In this document: piece by piece, positions 33,845-42,093 of the stretch
How positions within the stretch are numbered: position 1 is the stretch's first letter
Layout of the letters: each line of letters begins with the position of its first letter
Program-made: the position numbers and the translations under genes
Assembly: GCA_035560795.1 (NCBI GenBank)
Contig: DATMYV010000002.1
Span: 1-43,483, forward strand
Length of the DNA: 43,483 nt
Reading direction: 5' to 3'
Origin: Longilinea sp035560795
Lineage (GTDB): Bacteria > Chloroflexota > Anaerolineae > Anaerolineales > Anaerolineaceae
The notes under the pieces: model-generated
The model's input: only the letters and a program-made list of their open reading frames with translations
What the model was told of the DNA's origin: nothing
Database searches by the model: none

Positions 33845-36800
33845 CGGTGCAGGTACCAGGCGGATCCAAGCCCACCCATAATACGGGTAGGTGCCATACC
33901 CAGGCACCAGGTCGGCTCGATCGACATAAATCTCAAACATGCCGTTGGAAACCGTAACCGTACCCAGGGCGTATTCGTTAAAACTACCGCGGGTACCGCT
34001 ATTGACCAGGATGGAGTAGGCTTCGGGTGTCGAGGACGAATAGCCCCAGTAGTATTGCAGGTTTGCATGCAAATACAGGCCGGCATAGAGTGTATAGGTG
34101 CCGTTTGGAACAGAAGCGTAAAAGCGTTCGACCGGCGGTGTCTCATTGTAACTGGTAAAAACACCGGCATAACCGCGCCCGGAGTAATAGAACTCAGTCC
34201 ACAGGTTGTCGGTGGCTACCAGATCGTTGGCGTTGGTGGTGGTAACCAGGATGGGCGATTGGTTGGCATCATTGGAAACATCAATCTGTACCGGCCCAAC
34301 GGTGGGAATGACGGCCGGCGTATTTGTTGCTGTCGGCGGTATGGAGGTTGCCGTTGGAGGGGCTGCCGTAAATGTAGCAGTCGGCGGCAGCGCAGTATTA
34401 GTCGGCGTGCGAGTCGCAGTCGGCGTGCGGGTCGGCGTACGGGTCGGCGTACGGGTCGGTGTACGCGTCGCAGTTGGTGGCAGCGCTGTATTTGTCGGAG
34501 TACGAGTCAGTGTTGGCGTCGCGGTTGGTGCTCCAGGGGTGTTGGTGGCTGTAGGCGGTACCGAGGTAACCGTTGGTGGAGCCGGCGTCGGTGTTGCCGT
34601 GGGGGGTTGCGCTGTGAATGTCGCAGTTGGCGGGATCGATGTAGCCGTCGGCAGAACCGGCGTAGGTGTGGAAGTCGGGGGTAGTGCCGTGATTGTCGCA
34701 GTCGGAGGGATCAATGTAGCCGTCGGTGGAACCAGTGTGGGTGTTGCCGTCGGGGGTTGTGCTGTGAATGTGGCAGTCGGCGGTAATGGAGTAGCCGTCG
34801 GCGGAACTGGCGTCGGGGTTGCCGTAGGAGGTTGAGCTGTGAAGGTGGCAGTCGGCGGTAATGGAGTAGCCGTCGGCGGAACTGGCGTGGAGGTGGCTGG
34901 AACAGAAAGCGGAATCAGGCGGACATAAGACCAGCCGTAATAGGGGTAGGTGGATCCGCCGCTCAACATATCGGCATTATTCACATAGAGTTCAAATAAA
35001 TCATTTGTAACTGTGACGGTTCCGAGTGTGTATTCATTGAAACTGCCAGCCGTTCCGCTGGTCGCATCAAAAGCATTGGCCTGCGGTGCTGCAGCAGTCG
35101 TACCCCAAAAGTAGCGCAGGTTTGCGTGCTTGTAGAGGTTTGCCACCAGTGTGTAATTGCCAGATGGTACTGTTGCATAGAATCGCATCAGAGAAGGCGT
35201 TTCATCCACCCCGGCGAAAATGCCGGGATAACCGCGCGGCGCATAGAGAAATTCTGTCCACTGGTTATCGTTTGAAACCAGCGCGTTGGCATCTGTCGTG
35301 GTCACTAACACCGGTTGTTGGTGTACATCTTCATACAAATTGATGGTGATCGGCGCTCCGGCCACCAACGTTGGCGTTGCGGTTGGAAGCGGGGTGAAAG
35401 TAGCCGTGGGGCTGATTGCCGTTGGGGTAGCTGTAGGAACAGGCAGCACGCCGGTTGGCGTGGCGGTGGGGGTCAATGTTGGCAAGGGAGTGTTGGTTGG
35501 AGTGGGCGGCAACGGCGTGCGCGTCGGTGTTGGCGCCAGGGTGGGCGTGGCAGTCGGCAGGGGCGGCGGCATCTGGGCATCAACGGATACAACGGTGCTG
35601 CCGCTGAAGGTTGGCACATTCACCGGTGATTTTTGAATTTGTCCACCTGATTCGGTAAAAAGGTAAAAACGCGTATTCAGATCGGTCGAACCGGTCAAGG
35701 TCGTATCCAGTAAACCGGTACTGGAATTCTGGATGCTTGATGCAATTTTGGATGTGTACATCGCCCGCACATATTGCGCCGCATAATCCATGGTGACATA
35801 TTCCGGCTGGTAGGCTTGCAAACCAGCCGTCATACCGCTCATGATCGCGTTCCAATTGCTGTCGGAAATTGCCTGAATGTAATATTCGTGCGTGAAAACC
35901 GTTGCCAGATCCAAGCCCGTCAGGGCGCGGCGCAGGTGGCTTAAACCACGGTCTACGGTACTGGCTACATTGTTGTCCGGCGCCCATTCATAGTCGGGAT
36001 TGCCGCGGATTTCAGTCAACACATTAAAGAACTGACCGTTGAATTCCGGATGCCCAGGAACGGTCAAATAATCAGCATAATAAGAAGGATTATTGTCCGA
36101 AGAAATACAACCGCTGATTGTTTTGCGGTAAGGGCCGCTCGCAAGACAGGCAGAACCATAGAGCGTACCCGGGGTGGTCGGGAGACCAGTGTATTCCACG
36201 CCCCATGCCCGCAGTCCTGCAAAGGCATTGGTGCCCATTTCGTAGTAATGCGGCAGGACATATTTTGAGATCGGAATTTGATTCTGGGTAAACCAGTTTG
36301 TAGCATCGGAAAAATATTGGTTGATAGTGGCATCTGACCAGTTCGTACCCGCGACATGATTAAAGAAGAACCAATCGGATCCCCCCCGGGCATGAATGGC
36401 AACCGTGACATTCCCAGCGTCAGATATCTGCTTCAGGGTTGGCACATCGCTAACCCAATCCAGGAAGATCCCCACCCACGGCCGCCAACCGTATTGGGTA
36501 GCCGTCGTCAACCAGGTGAAATTGCCATCCACATCATCGATGCGAAGGGTGACAAAAGGCGGCATGCTTTGCATCACAAACGGTTTTCGTGCAGCCCAAA
36601 CCAGGCTGCGCCATACCATGTCATCCCAACCGCGCATCGGTCCCCAAACGTTAAAACTCATCCAATCCAGAGAGGTCCACTGTACGGCACGCCCCAAACC
36701 ATAAGAACGCGCCACCAACAGCGGCCTTCCGCCGACGGTCATCAACGTCGCGGCATCAGCTGGCAGGCTGACTCCCTGGGTGGTTATCCCGCCAAGGGTG

Positions 36801-37345
36801 GTATAGGCGGCGTTGGCGGATTGATCGGTAATGATATAGGCACCAACGGAGGGATTGCTGTTTACCTGGACATTCGTTCCACTGATTCCAGCGTTATAGC
36901 CAAAAGCAAAGATATTTTGTTCATAAGCGTAATAAGGCACATTATTGCCATCGGCTAAATTACTATCAAAGTTGACCAGCCCCGTTCCCGCATTGACTGC
37001 ATTCGAGATGATTTGCTGCTCGGAAGCATCCAACAGGGTACCCGAGGTGTCAAGCTGCCGGTGGCCAATGATGATTAATGCATAAGACCCCAGATCGACA
37101 GGCAGCGGATCTGAGGCAATATTCAGGGTTGAATAGGGCACCCCAAATTGATCTAAATAGGGCTGCACATAGGTTTGAAAATCAGAATAGTTGGGGCTGG
37201 AAGAATTGACCAGCACCAATGCATCTGAGCGTAAAGCTGCAGCCTGAGCGCGTACTGGTTGCGGTGTACCTAAAAAAGCGCTCAAGCACAAAATCGCTAT
37301 GATCGCCAGCGAAAATACCGTTAGGAAGTTATTCTGTTTATGCAT
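33842..37345 (-). CDS. Very large secreted NodB-like protein with T/P linkers and duplicated beta domain
   Basis: 1167 residues. Signal peptide about 1-33 (LTVFSLAIIAILCLSAFLG). Residues about 38-255 look like a glutamine-amidotransferase-fold domain (ALIIIGHRQLDTSG). Residues about 262-560 resemble a NodB-type polysaccharide deacetylase: FVTLRIDDVDG (Asp 270, 271), IHARGGSDWFFF (His 318) and LPHYYEMG. Whether the metal site is complete is unclear. A first T/P linker (about 591-662), beta domain A (about 664-810), a 200-residue T/P linker (about 812-1015) and beta domain B (about 1018-1167) follow; A and B are clear duplicates. AAGGGG precedes the ATG by 5 bases. The protein should act outside the cell on the glycan. 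Confidence 0.82.
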   Translation of the reverse strand: MHKQNNFLTVFSLAIIAILCLSAFLGTPQPVRAQAAALRSDALVLVNSSSPNYSDFQTYVQPYLDQFGVPYSTLNIASDPLPVDLGSYALIIIGHRQLDTSGTLLDASEQQIISNAVNAGTGLVNFDSNLADGNNVPYYAYEQNIFAFGYNAGISGTNVQVNSNPSVGAYIITDQSANAAYTTLGGITTQGVSLPADAATLMTVGGRPLLVARSYGLGRAVQWTSLDWMSFNVWGPMRGWDDMVWRSLVWAARKPFVMQSMPPFVTLRIDDVDGNFTWLTTATQYGWRPWVGIFLDWVSDVPTLKQISDAGNVTVAIHARGGSDWFFFNHVAGTNWSDATINQYFSDATNWFTQNQIPISKYVLPHYYEMGTNAFAGLRAWGVEYTGLPTTPGTLYGSACLASGPYRKTISGCISSDNNPSYYADYLTVPGHPEFNGQFFNVLTEIRGNPDYEWAPDNNVASTVDRGLSHLRRALTGLDLATVFTHEYYIQAISDSNWNAIMSGMTAGLQAYQPEYVTMDYAAQYVRAMYTSKIASSIQNSSTGLLDTTLTGSTDLNTRFYLFTESGGQIQKSPVNVPTFSGSTVVSVDAQMPPPLPTATPTLAPTPTRTPLPPTPTNTPLPTLTPTATPTGVLPVPTATPTAISPTATFTPLPTATPTLVAGAPITINLYEDVHQQPVLVTTTDANALVSNDNQWTEFLYAPRGYPGIFAGVDETPSLMRFYATVPSGNYTLVANLYKHANLRYFWGTTAAAPQANAFDATSGTAGSFNEYTLGTVTVTNDLFELYVNNADMLSGGSTYPYYGWSYVRLIPLSVPATSTPVPPTATPLPPTATFTAQPPTATPTPVPPTATPLPPTATFTAQPPTATPTLVPPTATLIPPTATITALPPTSTPTPVLPTATSIPPTATFTAQPPTATPTPAPPTVTSVPPTATNTPGAPTATPTLTRTPTNTALPPTATRTPTRTPTRTPTRTPTATRTPTNTALPPTATFTAAPPTATSIPPTATNTPAVIPTVGPVQIDVSNDANQSPILVTTTNANDLVATDNLWTEFYYSGRGYAGVFTSYNETPPVERFYASVPNGTYTLYAGLYLHANLQYYWGYSSSTPEAYSILVNSGTRGSFNEYALGTVTVSNGMFEIYVDRADLVPGYGTYPYYGWAWIRLVPAP
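34398..34504 (+). repeat. Short tandem repeats coding TPTR in the T/P linker
   Basis: A 12-base unit similar to CGGGTCGGCGTA is repeated about four times around 34420-34470, with looser copies on both sides. On the minus strand it encodes RTPT units. Copies are nearly identical, which points to slippage-type growth and possible length variation between strains. Confidence 0.75.
34505..34879 (-). repeat. Five tandem 75-base units (25 residues each)
   Basis: The long linker is built of a 25-residue unit of the form PPTATPLPPTATFTAQ plus PPTATPTPV, in five consecutive copies starting at 34879, 34804, 34729, 34654 and 34579 on the minus strand. The first two copies are almost identical in bases, later ones more diverged. 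It is a higher-order repeat above the TPT pattern. Confidence 0.85.
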
Positions 37346-37467
37346 TCGGTCCCCTTATCAATAATTACCGATATAAAAATATAACATTTTTGCCCCCCGG
37401 CGTTTCTTTGGATTTGTTAAGGAATGCGCCTAATAAGGCATTACATTAAGTTGCCCATGCAGGTAAA
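37346..37467 (-). other. 122-base gap before the NodB-like gene
   Basis: There is no gene here. Read on the minus strand it holds a small GCC-TTATTA-GGC stem just after the wecE-like stop, a G-run (GGGGGG near 37400), and AT-rich sequence (TTATATTTTTATAT) that could contain a -10 element, followed by AAGGGG and the ATG. No convincing -35 was found. Confidence 0.4.
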
Positions 37468-38619
37468 TTATCCAGGAAATGAGAGCGCTGCATCAATCAC
37501 TTGCTCTTGCTCATTCCCGGTGAGCGAGTAAAAGAACGGCAGCCTTACCAGCCGGTCGCTGACATTTTCTGTCACCGGGCAATCGCCCGGTTGTCCGCCG
37601 TACCGTTGTCCCATGTCCGAAAGGTGCAGCGGCAGGTAATGAAAAACACTTAAAATACCGCGTTCCTTGAGATGCTCGATTAAGTGGGTCCGCTCGTCCA
37701 GATCTGGCAGCAGCATGTAAAACATATGGTAAGACTGCTCGACGTGGGCTGGAACAACAGGCAGCGTTACACCAAGCGTGGCCGCCCAGCCGCCCAGCGC
37801 GTCCTGGTATGTTTCCCAGATTTCGCGCCGTCGCCTCTGGATGGCATCGCGTTCTTCGAGCTGCGCCAACAAAAAACCAGCCAGCATATCAGACGGCAGA
37901 TAGCTGGAACCGATATCCACCCAGCTGTATTTATCCACCTGTCCGCGGAAAAAGCGGCTGCGATTGGTACCTTTTTCCCGCAGGATCTCCGCGCGTTCAG
38001 TATAGCGACGGTCATTGATTAATAATGCGCCGCCCTCTCCACAGGAAAAATTCTTGGTCTCGTGAAAGCTCTGTGTAGCCATGCAGCCAAAAGTGCCCAA
38101 ATAACGGCCGCGGTACTTGCCAAAGAGACCATGGGCGTTATCCTCCACCACTGGCACGCCGTGCCGGTTGGCTATATCCATGATCGAATCCATCTCGCAG
38201 CCAACACCGGCATAATGCACCGGCAGAATGGCCCGCGTCCGCTCAGTGATCAGCGCTTCCAACAGGCGTTCATCCAGGTTGAGCGTATCCGGACGGATGT
38301 CGATGAAAACCGGGCGGGCACCGCGCAACACGAAGGCATTGATGGTTGACACAAAGGTAAAATCCGGAACGATGACTTCATCGCCAGGTTGGATGTCCAA
38401 CAGCAGCGCCGCCATCTCGAGCGCATGCGTGCAGGAAGTGGTTAACAGTGCGCGCGAAACACCCAGACTGTTTTCGAGCAGTTGGTGGCAGCGCTTGGTG
38501 AAACTGCCGTCGCCCGAAACGTGCCCGCTCTGGATGGCCATTTGCAGGTATTCCATTTCGCGCCCCACCAGACTAAGGCGATTGAAAGGGATCCGGATTG
38601 GATGCGGTGGTGTACTCAT
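37468..38619 (-). CDS. wecE: dTDP-4-amino-4,6-dideoxygalactose transaminase (WecE/RffA-like)
   Basis: 383 residues, a PLP-dependent sugar aminotransferase of the DegT/DnrJ/EryC1/StrS family. The PLP lysine is in SFHETKNF (Lys about 189). It follows E. coli WecE closely in wording: LEMAALLLDIQPGDEVI, FVSTINAFVLRGA, REKGTNRSRFFRGQVDKYSW and DIGSSYLPSD. WecE converts dTDP-4-keto-6-deoxyglucose to dTDP-4-amino-4,6-dideoxygalactose using glutamate. The substrate needs RmlA and RmlB, not in the window. Its ATG shares one base with the stop of the acetyltransferase gene before it, as expected for consecutive pathway steps. Confidence 0.93.
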   Translation of the reverse strand: MSTPPHPIRIPFNRLSLVGREMEYLQMAIQSGHVSGDGSFTKRCHQLLENSLGVSRALLTTSCTHALEMAALLLDIQPGDEVIVPDFTFVSTINAFVLRGARPVFIDIRPDTLNLDERLLEALITERTRAILPVHYAGVGCEMDSIMDIANRHGVPVVEDNAHGLFGKYRGRYLGTFGCMATQSFHETKNFSCGEGGALLINDRRYTERAEILREKGTNRSRFFRGQVDKYSWVDIGSSYLPSDMLAGFLLAQLEERDAIQRRRREIWETYQDALGGWAATLGVTLPVVPAHVEQSYHMFYMLLPDLDERTHLIEHLKERGILSVFHYLPLHLSDMGQRYGGQPGDCPVTENVSDRLVRLPFFYSLTGNEQEQVIDAALSFPG

Positions 38620-39356
38620 CAGAGGGTTTCCTTGTCCTTTTTTTCATCCCACCAGTGATACCATAACTGTACTGAACGCGTCAGAAAACCGCAGCGTTGG
38701 TAAAGTCGCTGTGCCCGGATGTTGCGTCCCTGGGTAACCACTGAAACTTTCGTAAAACCTGCCGCGGAGAACCAGGCCAACGAAGCCTTCACCAGCGCTT
38801 TCCCGAGCGACTGGCCCTGGTACTCATTGTGAACGCCTACCAGGCCGATTCTGCCTTCCCCGGCATCGCGGTGACAGGTAATGTAGCCCGCCGCATTGCC
38901 TTCCACCTCTGCCACCAGGGTGGCATCAGCATAACCATCAACGCTTCTGTCAATCCAGGTCTCATATAACGCATCGCAGCGTTCTAGCGGGAAATGACTG
39001 TCGAAATAAAAACGCGAATCACGGTGGCTGACCCGCGCGATGGAACGCAGGGCAGCGCGATCGCTTTCTTTAAAGAGACGTACGCTGGCAGGCAATTCTT
39101 GAGCGATTTCACCGCTGGTTTCCAGGGTAAACCTCAAATCTGCCAGGTGAAAGTTGTTTGCTTCTGCCAGCAGCAGCGATTCCGCCTGATTCGGATCTGC
39201 CAGAAAATAAAGGCAATCCATCGCCTGTTCCCGCTGCCATGCCATCAACGCAGCCAACGATTCGGATGTCAATTCTTCTGGCAGGTAACGCGCAATGCGC
39301 AAGCCAAAGAATTCCGAATCCCAGGGTAAGAACTGCGCCAACTCACTGGAATTCAT
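38619..39356 (-). CDS. wecD: WecD-like GNAT acetyltransferase
   Basis: 245 residues. LPWDSEFFGLRIARY (about 9-23) matches the N-terminal WDxxFFG motif of WecD. The C-terminal GNAT domain carries GRIGLVGVHNEYQGQSLGKA (about 168-187), the acetyl-CoA loop being QGQSLGKAL, and GRNIRAQRLYQRCGF (about 211-225). WecD acetylates dTDP-4-amino-4,6-dideoxygalactose to give dTDP-Fuc4NAc, the product of the neighbouring transaminase's pathway. It overlaps the preceding glycosyltransferase gene by 14 bases. The specific substrate is inferred mainly from the wecE neighbour. Confidence 0.83.
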   Translation of the reverse strand: MNSSELAQFLPWDSEFFGLRIARYLPEELTSESLAALMAWQREQAMDCLYFLADPNQAESLLLAEANNFHLADLRFTLETSGEIAQELPASVRLFKESDRAALRSIARVSHRDSRFYFDSHFPLERCDALYETWIDRSVDGYADATLVAEVEGNAAGYITCHRDAGEGRIGLVGVHNEYQGQSLGKALVKASLAWFSAAGFTKVSVVTQGRNIRAQRLYQRCGFLTRSVQLWYHWWDEKKDKETL

Positions 39357-40290
39357 TGTTGATGCCCCCAGCCGGATGAACCTGGCGCGCCACGGTATAT
39401 GGCGGCCGTTCCATCAGGCGAAAGTGCATGCGCGACAGGTATTCACCGATAATGCCCAACGCAAACAGCTGAGCGCCGGAGAAAATGGCAATAATGGATG
39501 CCAGGAATGGAAAACCGGGAACGCTGCCGCCCTGGATTAAATAGCGCCCGATGACATAAATCAGCACAATCACTCCAAAAAATGCGAATGTAAAGCCCAT
39601 AATGCTCGCCAGCTGCAACGGCAGGGTACTGAAACCTGTCATCATATTCATGGCATGCCGCACTAATTTGCCAAAGGTATAGTTGGATGCACCATAAACG
39701 CGCTGCTCGTGCCGGACGGAAACCACTGAAAAACGGTTTGTTCCCCAGGTTAACAAAACATCGATTGATGGAAAGGGGCCGTTGTATTGCGCGAAGGAAT
39801 CGCGCAGGTTGGTGCGAAACACGCGCAGCGCGCTTACGTTTCGCGCCGTTTCGGCACCCATCGCGCTTTGCAAGGCAATTTTGGTGATCTGTGAAGCCAG
39901 GTCACGGAATAAATTGTGTTTTTCCTGCAACGGCTTTCCATAAACCACGTCGTACCCTTCGGCCAGTTTCTCAAGCAGCCGGTGCAATTCTTCAGGCGGA
40001 TGCTGCAGATCGTCATCCATGGTGATTGTGACCGGATAGCGTGCCTGGCGAATGCCGCAAAGCAGCGCATTATGTTGGCCATAATTGCGCATTAGGTCGA
40101 TGCCATAAACCCAGTCATACTGATTGGAAAGTAAATTGATCGTCTTCCAACTCTGATCCCGGCTGCCATCATTCACCAGGATCAACTCATACTGGTTGGC
40201 CATCCCTGGCAAAACCTCTGCCAACCGGCGTGCAAGTTCAGGCAGGCTGGTTTCGCTATTATAAACCGGGACCACAATGGAAATATCCAT
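39343..40290 (-). CDS. GT2 polyprenyl-phosphate glycosyltransferase (GtrB/DPM1/ArnC-like)
   Basis: 315 residues from the ATG at 40290 (MDISIVVPVYNSETSL), which has GAGG 8 bases upstream; the frame is open six codons earlier from TTG but that has no such site. LVNDGSRDQSW (Asp about 41) and MDDDLQHPPEEL (about 91-102) are the donor-site motifs, and YGKPLQEKHNLFRDLAS is typical of this branch. Two C-terminal membrane segments (about 225-250 and 265-290) follow. Such enzymes make polyprenyl-phosphate sugars, which would serve the two GT39-like enzymes in this cluster. It could instead be an ArnC-type transferase for the amino-dideoxy sugar. Confidence 0.87.
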   Translation of the reverse strand: MDISIVVPVYNSETSLPELARRLAEVLPGMANQYELILVNDGSRDQSWKTINLLSNQYDWVYGIDLMRNYGQHNALLCGIRQARYPVTITMDDDLQHPPEELHRLLEKLAEGYDVVYGKPLQEKHNLFRDLASQITKIALQSAMGAETARNVSALRVFRTNLRDSFAQYNGPFPSIDVLLTWGTNRFSVVSVRHEQRVYGASNYTFGKLVRHAMNMMTGFSTLPLQLASIMGFTFAFFGVIVLIYVIGRYLIQGGSVPGFPFLASIIAIFSGAQLFALGIIGEYLSRMHFRLMERPPYTVARQVHPAGGINNEFQ

Positions 40291-40330
40291 AACGAGAACC
40301 TCGTTCAAAAAAACAGGCTGATAAAGAAGG

Positions 40331-41791
40331 TTATCTCTTTTTCAGGCGGACGGCGAATACAAACGCAACAAGGATGAAAGCGACCAGGCCGGCACTCAAG
40401 AAAACCCCACGGGCCGGGTCGCTCACGCCACTCAAATCAGTCGGCGCCTTCGCGTCCAACGTTGGACCTACTGTTACCGTGGGGGTCAGGCCAACATTGG
40501 TTTGTGTGGCAACTACATTTCCGAATGTATCCGGCGCCAGCGTTGGCAGCGGCTGCGGGCCAATGGCCGGCGCGGAAGAAATGCCGCGGACATAATAAAC
40601 CACACTGGGGTTGCCAGGCACCACCTGCAGCCAGACCACTTGAAGTTGATTGCCGGTACTGATGGTCATGCGCAAATCTTCTGCGTAACCGTTCGAGCCG
40701 ATTGCCACCGACTGCGACCAACCGCTCCCGGTCCACTGCGCTGCCCAGGGTTGTTTGATTGAAACCGCGTGCAGCACGCCGGCACTGTCAACCGCCATGT
40801 CATTCCACAGAGCGCGGCCGCCGCCGGTAAGTTCGGGAATGAAGGTGTCCGGGTCCGCCCAGGTATCGCCGCCATCCTTCGACCAGGTGTGGTGGCGTTC
40901 CACTGTCGGCGCACCATCCCAGGTCAGGTGTACGGTATCGGTCCCAGCCGCTTCCACATCGATCAGGTAAGGTCCATATCCTTCATCATACCGGTTGCTG
41001 TCGTAGGTATCGATAAACGTTACATCCTTCCAGGTCAGGCCGCCGTCATCTGAACGCGTGTAGACCACCGCCCGTCCCGGGTAGGGCATCACCGTCCAGA
41101 CTAAATGGATGCGACCGCGCAAATCCACTGAAAGGCGCGGGTAAGCGGGGTACTCATCGCCGCGCCGGGCAGCCCCGTCAATTTCCACCGGTTGACTCCA
41201 GGTTCTGCCGCTATCTGCCGATTGCTGGTAAACAATATTTAACGTGGAAAGCGACGCATAAACCAGGTGCAAAACGCCTTTAGAGTCACTGACGATGGCA
41301 CTGGTCAGGTTCACCGATTTTCCCAGCGAGGTTGGCGTGGTCCAGTTATGCGGATCCTCTGCACAGCAAGCAGGCGCACGCGAATATAACAAATCGCCAT
41401 TGGTTCCGCCGGTGTTCCAGACTGCGTGCAAAATGCCATCCGGTGTCACTGCGATTTCAGGCCCTTGAGCACCCTGTCCGCCTGGAGAAACCAGCACATC
41501 CGAAGGTGTTGTCCACTTTTGACCATCCCAGCGGGTGTAATAAAGTGTATCTCCCATGGTGAAGCCGCCAGCCACCATGGTTTGAGCCCACATAATGTGT
41601 ACATTGCCAGCGCTGTCCGCCGTGATGGTCGGCGACCAGGATTGGATGGTAGGGTCTGTCAATTGGATGGGCTGCCCCCACGCGATTGAAACCGATTGTG
41701 CTTGAACCACCGGGAGAGAAGCCTGTACCGCTGCCGAAAATAGAAGTAACAAGATGGCTATCATGGAAGATCGGCGAAAAAATGGTTTCAT
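40331..41791 (-). CDS. Secreted, membrane-anchored sialidase-like beta-propeller
   Basis: 486 residues from the ATG at 41791, chosen for AGAGGA just upstream and because the signal peptide (IAILLLLFSAAV..VQA, cut near 31) then begins properly. Three Asp-box motifs (SADSGRTW, SDDGGLTW, SKDGGDTW) and repeated G-x-LHAVW or IHLVWT strands mark a BNR/sialidase-type propeller. A T/P-containing stalk and a C-terminal membrane segment (GVFLSAGLVAFILVAFVFAV) followed by RLKKR hold it on the outer face. The Arg triad of true sialidases is not obvious, so enzyme activity is unproven. 302 bases without a gene lie upstream. Confidence 0.78.
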   Translation of the reverse strand: MKPFFRRSSMIAILLLLFSAAVQASLPVVQAQSVSIAWGQPIQLTDPTIQSWSPTITADSAGNVHIMWAQTMVAGGFTMGDTLYYTRWDGQKWTTPSDVLVSPGGQGAQGPEIAVTPDGILHAVWNTGGTNGDLLYSRAPACCAEDPHNWTTPTSLGKSVNLTSAIVSDSKGVLHLVYASLSTLNIVYQQSADSGRTWSQPVEIDGAARRGDEYPAYPRLSVDLRGRIHLVWTVMPYPGRAVVYTRSDDGGLTWKDVTFIDTYDSNRYDEGYGPYLIDVEAAGTDTVHLTWDGAPTVERHHTWSKDGGDTWADPDTFIPELTGGGRALWNDMAVDSAGVLHAVSIKQPWAAQWTGSGWSQSVAIGSNGYAEDLRMTISTGNQLQVVWLQVVPGNPSVVYYVRGISSAPAIGPQPLPTLAPDTFGNVVATQTNVGLTPTVTVGPTLDAKAPTDLSGVSDPARGVFLSAGLVAFILVAFVFAVRLKKR

Positions 41792-42093
41792 TGATCCTCT
41801 TGATCGTATCGCTGATTCAAACCGAAACTGGCTGGAGCGTGAATATACGCCCCGCCATAGGCAACAGGCCAACCTCAGGGCGGCTGCCTGGTTGGCCATG
41901 CTGGTTTATATTTGTTATTGTCTTGTCAGATTGCTATATTCATGCTGCTGCGAGAGAATTTTTCTGAAGAGCGCCCGTTATGCGGACCGCCAGCGCCGGT
42001 CCCTTAATGAAACGGCGTTGCCAAAAGGCACCTCAGGAAAGAGATTGGCGTTGATTGTCTATTCCTTCGACAACAACCACCTCCGTCACTGAT
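41792..42093 (-). other. 302-base gap between two secreted-protein genes
   Basis: No supported gene. A GC-rich inverted repeat, GGACCG (41984-41989) with CGGTCC (41997-42002), could form a hairpin after the SGNH-like gene but has no T-run. On the minus strand an AT-rich stretch with CTGACA and TATAAA (about 41905-41930) is present, with wrong spacing for a promoter. A ribosome-binding site for the sialidase-like gene lies at its left end. Small frames on both strands here have no start signals or recognisable protein. Confidence 0.45.

Noticed and set aside
34055..34835. Two overlapping + strand frames of 209 residues, Val/Gly-rich and Arg/Cys-rich
   Set aside because: They are shadows of the T/P repeats on the other strand; repetitive DNA keeps several frames open.
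34398..34879. Possible CRISPR-like array from regular repeats
   Set aside because: Units are directly adjacent, without unique spacers, and keep the reading frame of a secreted protein.
40331..41791. Calling the Asp-box protein a true sialidase
   Set aside because: Asp-boxes occur in many propellers and the arginine triad is not evident.
41754..42092. 112-residue + strand frame in the gap beside the sialidase-like gene
   Set aside because: It has no ribosome-binding site, overlaps the signal-peptide region of the opposite gene, and its Cys/Arg-rich sequence resembles no protein.
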